Shown one piece after another: positions 34,731-46,450 of a stretch of DNA of 64,000 bases. The stretch spans positions 78,656,716 through 78,720,715 of the forward strand of contig OY720642.1 in NCBI GenBank assembly GCA_963169105.1, in the 5' to 3' direction. This stretch comes from Ceriagrion tenellum. Taxonomy: Eukaryota > Arthropoda > Insecta > Odonata > Coenagrionidae. Each line of letters starts with the position of its first letter. Positions within the stretch are counted from its first letter, which is position 1. The notes under the pieces were generated by a model. The model had not been told where the DNA came from, did no database searches, and saw only the letters and a program-made list of their open reading frames with translations. The translations under genes were made by a program, and so were the position numbers.

Positions 34731-36673
34731 CAAGGCAACCCTTGAATTTCTCTTCCCAGAGTTCTGATGTTATAAATTTGACTATGGAAGAGTTATCATT
34801 TAACGCATGGTGTAGCCTTTCTCAGTCGTATTTGGACTCCATTGTCTGAATTGAATGTGTTTTACGGGATCCTAAAACAGATAGTGCTGGCATTAAGAAA
34901 CAAAAAAATTACTTGGATACCTATTGTCACATTTATGCATAATGTCCAAGGTAATGATGTATTAACGCGTGCGGTAAATTAAAAGAATTAAGTCCTAAAA
35001 TATATGAGTATTGCTTGGGCAAACCCAACTCTTCAAAAATTGACTTTTTTTATTCAAAGCTTTGCCAAATGGTGGCATTCACTTTTAAATGTGGTTGCAC
35101 GATACAGATGACGATGATTGCTTTTAGGAATTTCATAGTTCAGGAAATTTAAATTGGTCGATCTTTCGACGAGTCGTAGATTAGTAGTTCTTTTAAATAT
35201 ACGGGTAAAATGAGCCATTTTCTATTTCGTGTAGAACATCAACGGAAGCCTACACAATTAACAAAAGGTCCAGGCCGAATTTTTCTCGTGACAATTTCAA
35301 CGGAAGCATACTAGTTAGATGTTCTACCTAAATATGGCGCAGTGATTGGTACTTTATGTGGCATTATCTTCTTACGCTAAGGGCGCTTGTAACATATCAT
35401 CGCAAAAAGTTTTTGACTTTCGAATGTCTCATCCCAGACGCTAGTATGAATCTAACACACATCAAGTATCACATCTAGCTGAATCTGACCCTAGTATGCT
35501 AAATTGTGTATGTTCCTTAAAAGGTAAGTTCTGGTTTAATTTTTTTTGAACATATGTAATAAAAATATCAGAGAGCGTTGTTTTTATTATCCTTTTGGAA
35601 ATTTTATCCCAACTGTTTTCTCTTGCGTTTATAAGTAGCAGTCAAATATTGATAAATAAAGCATTTTTCCACCAAAATACTTGCCGCGCAGCAATTTTAG
35701 ATATTGCTTGATATTTAATGGCGTAGATTACGTAGGGGTACAGTTAACTTGTACAGTGTATTACGTGCAACTGTTTTAATAGAGCGAATAAAAAAGAGAT
35801 AACTTACGCATGATTTCTCTAGTATTCTTATTTTCTTTCGAAAGACTAGATTGTCAGCTAGGTAGTTTTCACTATGAAGAATTACCCAATAATTTTTGTG
35901 AAGATTTATGGTGGGATTTCGTTAGCTGTAATAGGACCCTGTGTAAATCGATGTTTACTGCACGCTAATCTTTTTTATGCCTGCATCGAATATTCAATGC
36001 GGGAGGACGACGTAAACGAAATCATAGTCGCCGAAGCCTCTTTCTCAGTGGAGGGCACCGAGGGTTTGTTTATTGGCTATACATTCAATTTCCTCCATGA
36101 CCGTTTCCTAAGACTTTTATTGCCGGATTTATCTTTACGAGGGCGCGGTGCACCTAGCCTTCGGTCTTGGGAAGTCAAGCTTTCGGCTCGCACTTCCAAT
36201 TTTTTTCCGTCTCAGCTCCTTCATATATGGCCTCAAAAATAGACTGTTTAAGGCCTGTCGCGACGCCGGTTACGGAAGACACGAGGATTTGTCTTCGGTC
36301 AAACATGTCCTCACGTCTCCACGTTCATTTCTCTTCTTTCCCTACCTAAACCCGCGTCCAAGGGTGACTCATTGCGTCTGTCTTGTCAGTCTCAAACGAG
36401 ACAATTGAATTTATAAGTTTGAAGTTGAATAAGGTATCGAGGGATAGTCATCGACCTCCTTCCTCTCTCTCTTGGGTCTGCACATTCCTCGCTTCCATCG
36501 AAGGAATATTTAGTGACCTGTAATATTACAGTTGTGTTTGTTGCAATGGAAAATTGTATGGGTTCTCAGAATTAAATTCACGATGTCCGAGATAATTAAA
36601 TTCACGAGCAGGCTGTCCGCTTACCTGGAGTACCTGGAAAAACGGAAAGGTCATGGATCTTAATAGCTTATGA
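34731..36673. other. No recognisable feature; one 122-codon open frame
   Basis: The plus-strand frame 35874-36242 is 122 codons but shows no domain. Overlapping frames at 36148-36408 lie in the same GC-richer patch. I cannot distinguish a host exon from chance. Confidence 0.45.
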
Positions 36674-36954
36674 AATGGTCTTGAATCATTGGACCTTAAC
36701 AACGTTCATTCGTGGTGCCATGAGTGGGGGTTAGAATTCAATATTAATGAATGCACCACAGTTAACTTCCTGCGAAAGTCATCACACAAATGCCATACCT
36801 GGACTGTTGGTGGAGTAAACATAAAATCTTCAGTTAAAGTAAAATATCTTGCAATTACCTTTACTTCAGATATATCGTGGGGAACTCACATAAAAACATA
36901 TACGGCGCAGCATTAAAGAAACTAGGTTTTATTAAGCGTATAATACTCGGATGA
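36674..36954 (+). pseudogene. LINE reverse transcriptase fragment (CR1/Jockey-like) with a frameshift
   Basis: From 36674 the translation reads LDLNNVHSWCHEWGLEFNIN followed by ECTTVNFLRKS. It then reads VKYLAITFTSDISWGTHIK. This is the region after the YADD catalytic box of non-LTR reverse transcriptases (typical: 'dL..V..W...w.L.fN..KC..v.F.rk', 'vkYLGv.i.sdLsW..HI'). The frame breaks near 36908. In the next frame ALKKLGFIKRIILG continues the same domain to 36954. The catalytic box and both ends are missing. A Helitron begins 88 bp downstream. Confidence 0.85.
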
Positions 36955-37116
36955 AAAAGGAGAGATGCTGCTTCGCTCGGTTAGGCCACACCTCGGTGTG
37001 ACTCGCTCAGCCTTGGTCATGAAGATTTATACAAATATTAATCTATATATATATGAACGAATGTATGTCTGTGTGTCCTGTATGCATTACTACACCGTTG
37101 ATCCGATGGCCATGAA

Positions 37117-37264
37117 ACTTTAAGAAGTTGTTGAGTACACTTTCGCGAAGGTTTCGAAGGTTTTAAGTATAAATGTTTTTTAAATTTCGCCCCCCCAAGG
37201 TCCTCTCAATCTTTTGAATAGTTTTTGCGCAACAACGCCCGACGGGTAAGCTAATAATCCTTAC
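37117..37264. repeat. Helitron internal repeat, copy 1
   Basis: This segment, from 'gaaactttaagaagttgttg' to 'cgacgggtaagctaataatc', recurs in the same orientation at 37935-38067 with small deletions in the second copy. A shared segment around 'gatagagagttg' and 'gaaagaatgaagttt' also recurs (about 37482-37531 and 37757-37842). The interior is therefore made of diverged duplicated blocks. Confidence 0.8.
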
Positions 37265-37934
37265 CTCAGTTTTAATCCTATCGTGCTGAAATTTTTCCGA
37301 GTACTAGTTCAAGGCAGGAGGAAAGTTATCGGCTACTTTAAAATGATTTCAGGGTCCATAAAACTCCCATGGCCCTTAGGTGGGCCCTTTAGGCGGGAGT
37401 CTCAGGGCCCTTAGGTGGTTCGCGGTACGTATCGGGTTTTGTGCAGTGGTTTCATTTTTTACTTTTTAAAATGATTTCCGCTCAAGATAGAGAGTTGGTA
37501 TTTTTTTAATTAAATGTCTGAAAGAATGAAGTTTTTAATTCTTTCAATTAATTATCCTTTTCACTTCGTAATTGACGGAAAATTGCGTTTTTAGTTGCAG
37601 AAACATATTTTTCAGTGAAATCAACAATACCATATTCGCTTGACAACCAGATTTCGCTTGGAATTCATATTGCTTAGTTGAGCTGATTAGGAATTCTAAG
37701 CATTGGAATTTGTGCATCGGTTAATTATTTCGCTTTTTAAAACAACTTTAACTAATGATAGAGAGTTGAAATTCATTTTATCGCATATCCGAAAGCATGA
37801 TAATACTAAAATTAGTGGTATCATGCCCGAAAGAATGAAGTTTCTCTCTTTTTCAATCGATTTTCTTATAAGCATTTTCCTTGACAACCAAATAAATAAA
37901 CAAAAATAAAATCTTAATTAACGAATCGCCAAGA

Positions 37935-38067
37935 AACTTTAAGAAGTTGTTGAGTACACTCTTGCGATTGTTTCGAAGGTTGAATGTATAAAAATTTTTT
38001 AAAGGCCCTCTTAATCTTTCGAATAATTTTCGTGCAACAACGCCCGACGGGTAAGCTAATAATCCTA
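37935..38067. repeat. Helitron internal repeat, copy 2
   Basis: This is the second copy of the block at 37117-37264. It is shorter by about 15 bp because the 'cgccccccca' portion is missing. It ends with the same 'caacaacgcccgacgggtaa'. Confidence 0.8.
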
Positions 38068-39097
38068 ACCTAATTTTTCAAATACTATTAAATTTAAAAA
38101 TACGATCTTTATTTTAACCAATGAGAGAGGTTCTTATTTTAACCAATAGAAATTGAGAAACCATTGAATTGTAGTGCGCTCGCCCCTGAAGGTTTCTGAA
38201 TTATTAAATCCATTTTACATTAGGTGGAGCACCAGTCGTTTCAAAATATTTCTGTTGGCACGCGAGCTTCGCAAAAAAGCGAGGCGTGGCAATCAAGCAA
38301 GCGAAGCAGATCGTTTACGAGTTGCTCAATCACGTGCATCAGAATCATATTAGTGAGACATAATTTGTTTTAAAAGGTGCGTAATTTATTTTTGCTTTAT
38401 ATATGTTTTGGTGCAGTGGTCTCTTTGTTTGATTATTTTTAATTCTTCAATTCGATTTTCGTACAACCCTCGCTTTTTCCTAAAATTGTACATTTTTGCT
38501 CGAAATTACTTAATGTTTGTACTGCTTCAGCAAAAGAATATTTTATTTACTTGGAAGCCCCAGCATAGGCATGGAATGGAAACTCATGGCATCGTTTGTA
38601 CGTTACATATTTCTGTGTAGGTACGAGGAATTCATTGGACTGAGTCTAAAAGTCGTTTAGGGACCAATTTTGATTCCGGAAAAGATTTGTGGGTCAAACC
38701 ATGAAAAGTATTAAAATCAGTGGGGAATTCAGGATGGAGTATTTTATTTTTCAAATTTAGAATATGATCATATGTACTGAAATCAATGAGGTTTTGAAGT
38801 AAATTATGGGCTATAAAAGTAGGCAATTGGAGGAATTTTGTACATGTCAATGTGTGTACTTTTTTCATGTTCAGGAATCAGCATACTTTGTAAGTTTTAC
38901 TCAGAATATTTATTGCAAAACCGGTTCAGTTTACAAATTTAAGGCTAAAACTATTGAATTTGTTGAGTGTGTACTTTTTATGTGAGTGCCTGCTAAGAAA
39001 GAAAAAGAGGCAATGCAACGCATGCCGGGCACAGCTAGTATAATATAAAAAAAGGTGCACGCTTCATTAAAACTGCTACGAGCGAACATATAGTGAC

Positions 39098-39470
39098 TCA
39101 CAACTTTTAGAGGCATTATTGTGGGAGCCACTAAAGACTCGGAGGCTCTACGCTAGGCTTGAAAACTTCAGAACTGGTGTGTTTCAGATCGACACAATAT
39201 TGTCATGACGCCTCATCACATCTCTAGATCTGAAAGAAGCGATACGATAAGAGAGCTACTTTGCCGAGCAGATAAGTACAAAACTTGTTCTTTCCGCACA
39301 CAATAAGCGACCACAGTAAAAACTTAGCTCCACTAAATGCGCTTCCATAATACACGTCTCCATTTCACTTCCCAAAACCTTTCTCCTTACATCTGTACAC
39401 GGCTGGTGTTCTAACACACCCTGCCACACATCTATGCGGTGGCTCGCAGGGTAATATGTAGATGTAGATA
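39098..39470 (+). mobile_element. CR1/L2-like LINE 3' end (copy 2)
   Basis: This copy aligns with 25163-25545 throughout. It shares 'ctcacaacttttag', 'ctcggaggctctacgctagg', 'cagaactggtgtgtttcag', 'ttctttccgcacacaata' and the 3' untranslated 'cataatacacgtc'. The reading frame is broken by stops and indels, so only parts of the conserved C-terminal segment can be recognised. The end ATGTAGATGTAGAT is the short tandem tail typical of CR1-like elements. It starts about 60 bp after the Helitron end. Confidence 0.8.
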
Positions 39471-42400
39471 TTGTGGGTAAGCTCGTGAATTCTGTCGCCA
39501 TATGTTCGAGCTTAACACGAAACACCTTATACCTGCCTAATTTATCATGATTGGGTATTTTATAGATTATTGTGTGATCGTGATTGGTCTTGAATAACGT
39601 CTTTTGACATAATGGCTTTGCTTTAATCCCACATTTTAATGTTATTGTGGTGATTTTCTGGTTTTGCTAGGCAGCATTTTTTTTGGGATACGTGCAAATT
39701 CCTAATTCGGTGTTCTTTAATCATATGTTATATCTAATGAGTGGTGTCATAATGGTGGTTTATAGCTGTATGGAATTTTGAACTTAAGCAAGTTTTATTA
39801 AATTTTTAAATTATAAGAAATATGCTTTAACCTTTGAATCGGAGTTTTAAAAGAATGTTTAAGTATTCAAAAGAACAATGAACAAAGATGCTGAATCAAT
39901 GAGGAAAAATGTAATCTACGTAAACTTTCCGTTTTTTGGGGTCATCCAGGAGAAAGTGCTTCTAATTTTATGGCAATATGTATAAACCGACTATTATATG
40001 AAGTGTAATAGGAAAATAATCCATGCACTCTTCCGCATGTTGTTTAGTTTATCATAATATTTGTAAATCTGAAGACCCATTCGGTGCTCCCCCTGGTATT
40101 TCTGTGATTTGAAACTCGGGGGCAATGCATTGAAAAGTCAAATAAGAGAGAACGAAGATACATATCCTGGTGCGCATGAAAGTGAGGAGAAAAAATTCAG
40201 GAATTCGGACCCGGTGGGGGTTATGAGCTTTTCAAGTCTCTCTGAGGATGAGTAATGGAGCCCTCACGGTATATAAGGTTATCACCTTCCAAAAGGTAAA
40301 TCGAAGCATGGAGTTTCTTATTGGGAAAATGAAAAATCTGAGTGATAGAAGCTGAGCTTGAAACAAATCAAAAGGTGAAAGGTTTATAGTAAGACCTGGT
40401 TTGAAAGATTTCAGACTTATATTCTGAAGAACAAAATCAATACCTAGAGGAAAAAATCTATTACGTATGGTGTGATAAAAATGTTTTAATTCTGAAAATT
40501 TAAGCTCTCATTAGTGCTGTGGCAATTTTGTTGGAACTAGAGTTTCGTCCAGGAAAAATCATTTTTTCCACTATATTTTCACTTTTACAGCCCGTCCCCC
40601 GCATACTCAACTCCATCAAACGGATCAGTTTTGTGATTATAATACTAATTTCGCAATAATTGTGTACTTTTGCACCCCAACTTATCCTGCGAATTGCAAC
40701 TGGTGTATACGAAACTATTTACAGCCCTCTTTCATTATATATATATTATATTTATATATTTATATCACGAGTAGTTGGCGACCTACCTTGCTGAAATTTC
40801 TGCTTAAAAAATTGTAAGTCATCTGGAAAAATTAATCATGGTTTGAATTCGAGTACAGAAAATATTACATCTTCTCCACTGCACCGAATGAATGTGTTAA
40901 ATATGTGACCGTATGAATATGTTAAATATTTATCCTGATATTTTCTTAGGATGATGGAATAATATTTTGCTTCATTTATATTTCTTGTGACCGTTCATTC
41001 ATTGTTTTCAAATGTTTATTGCTTTTCGGGATGTATGCTTTTTATGTATACGAGTATCATGGAACAATGATCATGCTCCGTCACAAAAAGCATTAAAAAA
41101 TAGGCCGTTTTACCTTTGATAATAGAATTAATTATTTCCTACGGTGGAAATTTTATCATTTTTCTGTTTTTAAAAGGAATGAAAGGAATGATGAAAAGCA
41201 TGGACGATGAAAGCTAGCCAACCGGGAAAATATCTCCTATAGTTTTACGCATTTTCCCATGGTATTTTTTATGCTTAAAATTATTGCCTTGGAAGGAGAT
41301 TTTAGATCAAAATGTTTATGTATGAATGATGATGTGTCCTGTAGTATGTGTACCAAATCATCATCTCTCTAGTTTTCTACGTAATCTTTCATCTCCAAGG
41401 ATGTATATGAAACGTTTCTATATATAGATTATATCAAGCCTTAGTCATCATAAGGATATATTTTCTTTCGATGTAAATAAATAAATTTCTTTAAGAGAAT
41501 ATTTTCTGTTTGAATTAAACCATCTTTTCCAATGGATGCCACTGTTCGCAATTTACCAGTTTAGTTTTTCGAAGAGGATCTTATCATTGCGCTTGAATGT
41601 AAAGATTGTGATGAAATTCTTTTCTCCTTGTTGCATTCAATGTAGCGCCTTTCTCCTTGTTGCATGAACACTCATAGCAGCCCCTTAAAATGGAATATAA
41701 AATAAAATATTTAAGGGAAAATTTACTCATCTACATAAATAAATTTACTTATATTACCGTAACTTCTGTCAGCCTCGCTGAAAAAACGTTAGTCTTAGAG
41801 GGAGAGGTCACTACTTGTTTGAAGAGTATAGCTAAATTAGGTGCCAAACTTATATTGTTGCTTGGAGAGGAAATACCGTTTAAGTGTTTGCCAGAGTAGA
41901 ATGATTCTTTAAGTAAGAATATCTTTTGTTGGTCTGAGTCCTTTGTTCTTAAATGAAGAATAATCTAATGGGAGAATATGTCGGTACCTATATTTTGCAC
42001 TGTGACTTATATGTTCCATTCATCGGCGGACCGAAAATATTCTTGAATAAAGAAGCTTCTGTGGCTTCTAGTGCCGGCCGCATTTAAAGAATCACAGTCT
42101 GTTCTTCGTGATGCATCCTATTCTTAAACAAGAGGGACACTCCCTTGTACTATATTATCCATTTCCTTCCAATTATGGACATCCCGGACAATCCCCGTAT
42201 GGACATTAAGTAATTTATAACTGTTGGGTGCAAGTATTGACCGTTCATTACCTTCCTTAATGAATCGCTAATGTTAAGGAAATTTTTGGTTTATAAAGGA
42301 GGGTTCTAGAGTGGTAAGTTAGCTATATCGTATCGTGAAAACCTATAGTGTAGCCATAATTTTATATCATTATTTTTTATATAGTTTTGTCTTGCATAGT

Positions 42401-45400
42401 AATTGTGTACATATAATTTCAGATGTATCAGCTATTAATATTATAGGCATTTTGGAGTGCACATTATCTTATTTCCCATTTTTTTCAGGCGCTATCTTCA
42501 GCGTTAGTGATATCATGCTTAATGTTACAGATTATTCTCCATTCAGTAGTCATTTCTTGGTTCTGATACACTGTATTCTTAGATGAATACTTTAGGAAAA
42601 GGTAATCGCCTCCGTACCCTTTCTTGGCTAATAAATTACCTGTTTTAAGTTTTAAATTATTTAAAAAAATTCAAATTACTGAAAGATCCATCGCAGCTCA
42701 TTTAAGTATATATGGGCCTGATTCTACATAAATACCTTTCCTGATATTTTTGCTGAACGCATGCCATTTCGATATCTTTCGGTGCGATACGTTCCTAGCA
42801 TACTTTTCGGAAACGACGTGTAATGCGTAAAGGCTTATCGCCCCTTAATCTATTTTCTGTGACTTTCTATGAGAAGCATATTTCCACTTCACCGCCTACT
42901 CAACGGAAATAAAAATAAAATGATCCTTAATCTACTGTATTTAATTTTTTTTTTTCAAATGAAAATGAGTGATTGTCCAGCGTGATATCACTGTAACCAT
43001 GCTAGTATTTTAGATATCAATCCTTTCCTAGTAAGGAATCTTTGACATTAATATTGTCTGTGATTTTTTCGCAAAAGTGATCCGTTATATCTGGTTTATT
43101 GAGAATCATTTTTTGATACCGATGCCAATGACCCTCAGTTCTGCAGCGTTGTTTTGCTGAGTAATTGAAATCCCTCCGCAAATTTTGTAATGTAGGGTAA
43201 ATTTTAACTGCAAGGCGACGTATCTTTTTCACTGGAATAATGTGGACTGAGAGTTTTTATTACGTATACTTCATCAAATTCCCGGCTAGTTGACGTTAGC
43301 GTCATTGATGCAAGAATGCGTCAACTATGTTTTTCGATGGAGAAAATGTTTAAATAGGACTATTAAAATTTGCCATTTTACGTGTGTGTTGGTGCTTTTT
43401 ATCTCTTTGCACGGTTAATCATCGATGTTTTGAAACTATGCCTCGTTATTTTGTAGACGTAATTCCAGATATTTTTACTTTAAGTGGATCCATTTTTATT
43501 TACCCCAAAATATCTTAATAGCAGGCCTGGTAAAGGAATTCCTCGCTTCTGTGCTCTTAGCATGTCATTAGTAGTTGAGTGACAATTTTAAGTATCAACT
43601 AATCCCCTCTTTGAAATAATGATATGGTTGCTTAAAATACCATCCATTCCAGAAAGAAGTTTAAATATACTTTTTACAATTTTTCAAAAATTATGTACAT
43701 GACCGTTAATATAAATGTATGTGTTCTATTCTGGATAAAAAATTGCTTGTAGCCAATTTCTTTTACCAGGATTTTGTGTGTCCAGTTTTCACAGTCGTGA
43801 TAAAATGCATGTGTCATGTGTAGGGTTAAGTTTTAAAGATTTCTTTTAATGACTGATAAAGACAACCGAGAGAAAAATTGTATCGGCTGTGGTATTCAGA
43901 TGAATCGTCGTTAGGGCTCTTGGTTGAGGGTGGAACATTAATATGACGGAAGGTGCTCATTTTCGACGCGATACATTTTTAGTTAATGAGATGTGATTTC
44001 GTTTTTCCATATAGAATTATTTTTTGTTACTTCTCACGGACCAAATTAATTACACCGATAAATTTACGACCTACGAGGACTTGATGCGAAGTGCTGCATC
44101 CATATATGGCTGTCATAAAGGAACCACTTGCAATTTAGCCTCTCAGCCCACGACTCGTGCATTTCCGCCAAAGAAGCCATGCGTAACGCGAAAAGGGGTC
44201 GATGGACGATGGTAATGTCTTCACTGCGGCTATATTAATCAATCGACTCCGACCGCATCTGAGCACTGATAGCATGATGGGTGGTCTTTTCTGAGGAACG
44301 TTTACATTAAGGCGCAATTCCTATCAGGGATGCATTTGCCCTTTCCCTCCATATTGATTTGCATTAATGATCGAAGTGGTCTGTGGGACTGAATAACGGA
44401 AATTCTATATTGGTGACGGAAAACATTTAAAAAAGGCGCGGTGCGGTAATTGATTCTACTGTTTTTGGAGAAATGGTATTTCCTTCAAGTTTTTGATTGT
44501 CATTGAGTCATTGATTCAGGTGTACCTTTACCTGTACGTTAACAGGTGTAAGTCTTGTAGCCTGTTTCATATAATTTTTTTCCCATTAGATGATTTTTTT
44601 AAAGTCCTGTCAAAGTTTCGTATACCTTTTTCTTTATATCTTTCATAAAACTACTCGGTATTTTCCCGCTGCCGTTTTGTTCCTAGGAATGTGCCGCAGC
44701 GACCTTAGAGAATTACAAAAGCAGTCATCAAAGATTTTACGCATCTAAAATGAAACGCTCAGGGAAACCTGCTGGGTATACACAAACAGAAAGATAAATT
44801 TTATGGATGTAGACAAGAACTCGGCCTAAGTGGCATCAACGAAATAAATTAGTGAATACAGAAATAGATAGGGAGATTATGTAGAAAAAATGAATGAAGG
44901 ATGGAAATTAAAACAAATCTGGATAGAGTTGATTATTTTTATTGCCTGTAGTATGCCGATATCCCATCAGTTTGAACATTTGATCACTGGGGAAGCTTTA
45001 TATGCTTCTCAGCCGCATGCATGTCCTAATAATTCCCGGGTATATTTAATAAAAATGAATTATGGGAGGCCTTTGTTAATTTTTACTGACATTAGCTCAT
45101 GTAAAGGGAGTTGGTATTTTGAAATTCACCTGCATTTCTATCAAATTATGCTTCCAAAATACAAGGGTTGGAAGGGTGATGGATTGGTATATCGTGACAT
45201 CCGATATTCTGGACTGTAAATTGTGTGATACTCCATTTTATGTATTGATTTGCATCAAATATTCAATAGTTATCATTTACCTTTATGGAAATGAATGTGC
45301 CCCGTCATTTTGAACATTTCACTTGGATTTAAGCATTTTCTTGAATTGAAGGGTAATCATTTTCTGCTTGTAAAAATTGTAAAAATGGTGCCCATATTTC

Positions 45401-46349
45401 TTCATCACTACTTTAACCTTGCCCTAGCTTACTGCTATTATTTCAACCATTTTTGTTCTTAGGGAATTCAAAGGGTCTAAATAGCAATTAAAATCTCCGA
45501 CAACCGTTTTCTCGTTGCCGGAGACTACGTCGAGCAGGGTAGAAAGGGAGTGTGAGAGAGTATAGGTGTCGGGATCAGGATTGTAAGGCTATTACCCGTG
45601 GATCGCGTGCATGTGTGTCTTTTACTTTTTAGTCGAGTAAGCCCTTCCTTGAAAAAAGAAATAAGGGTTCAAGGAGATTGGGAGGAGACCTCTGCTCCAG
45701 GGAATTCTGGAATTGCTTTTGCGTCCCCGTGCCGGATCCGAGAGTGTCCCGCAGGGAGAGTAGAATAACCCCCGTGAAGAAGAAGGGGCAGCCTTTAAGT
45801 GGACCTCTCCGCTATCACACTCCCGACAGACCGTGTAGACTCATTTGTGGAGGATTTTGGACTCCCGAGTTTAACGCTGTGTGTGTCCAGCCGTTTTTGA
45901 AATGATGCGCCAATATTCAAGCAGATTAGATGTCTGGACGGGTTTGGAAAAAAATCTCACTATCAACTTGGATTACTTCGAGGAATTAACCCACAGGATT
46001 GTCAGTCTGGCGTGATGGAGTAGAAGGTTGACTTTTGATACTGATATCCGCTGTGATTGTACTGATCAAGCTGCTCTGCCGGCATTATTTCACACGGTTC
46101 AACTGGTTTTAGAAATAAGAGTGGAATACATCCATTGGAAATGCATATTTTTTTTAGCTTTACTGTACTCATCCTTGGTAAATTAGATTTCCTATCCTTA
46201 AAATAGATTCTTCACATTACCAGATGTAAGGAAACTCTTAATATTAATTATATTGAAGTTTTTGGTTGCCAAATGGTCGTATTGTGTCAAGCGTTTTAAA
46301 GTTTTAAGTATATCTGAATACTGACGCATAATTCTTGTCATAAGCTTGA
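39471..46349. other. Long stretch without recognisable features
   Basis: In nearly 7 kb of AT-rich sequence I found no domain, RNA gene, terminal repeat or tandem repeat of note. Open frames of 60-109 codons occur (for example 44890-45219, plus) but have the composition of random AT-rich DNA. A TA-rich run lies at about 40736-40765. This could be intron or intergenic DNA. Confidence 0.5.
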
Positions 46350-46450
46350 TTCGGACTAGAGGCGGAACTTGAACTCACGACCTTCCTTTTTCAGGCAGGA
46401 TGCTTCAATACCGCGGCACCATGCTAAGCACCGAGGTTGGGCTGCCTGAT
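46350..46450 (-). mobile_element. tRNA-like SINE head, degenerate
   Basis: On the minus strand an A-box-like region (TTAGCATGGTGCCGCGG) is followed by an anticodon-arm remnant and then a B-box-like region (GTGAGTTCAAGTTCCGCC). The acceptor stem CAGGCAG does not pair with the 3' side, so it is not a tRNA gene. No body or tail can be defined. Confidence 0.45.

Larger units (their letters stand above)
37042..39038 (+). mobile_element. Non-autonomous Helitron, about 2 kb
   Basis: The left end reads TCTATATATATATGAACGAA, followed by TGTCTGTGTGTCC and 'ccgttgatccgatggccatg', a 5' text common in insect Helitrons. The right end reads 'atgccgggcacagctag'. The element thus begins TC and ends CTAG and sits exactly between A (37041) and T (39039), the Helitron target rule. 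A short GC-rich palindrome (TGCCGGGCA) lies 10 bases before the end, a weak form of the usual terminal hairpin. No Rep/helicase is encoded; frames of 60-78 codons inside show no domain. The interior holds duplicated segments listed separately. Confidence 0.7.

Noticed and set aside
35874..36242. A 122-codon plus frame, among the longest in the window
   Set aside because: Its translation has no domain or repeat, and its length is not remarkable for the number of frames examined.
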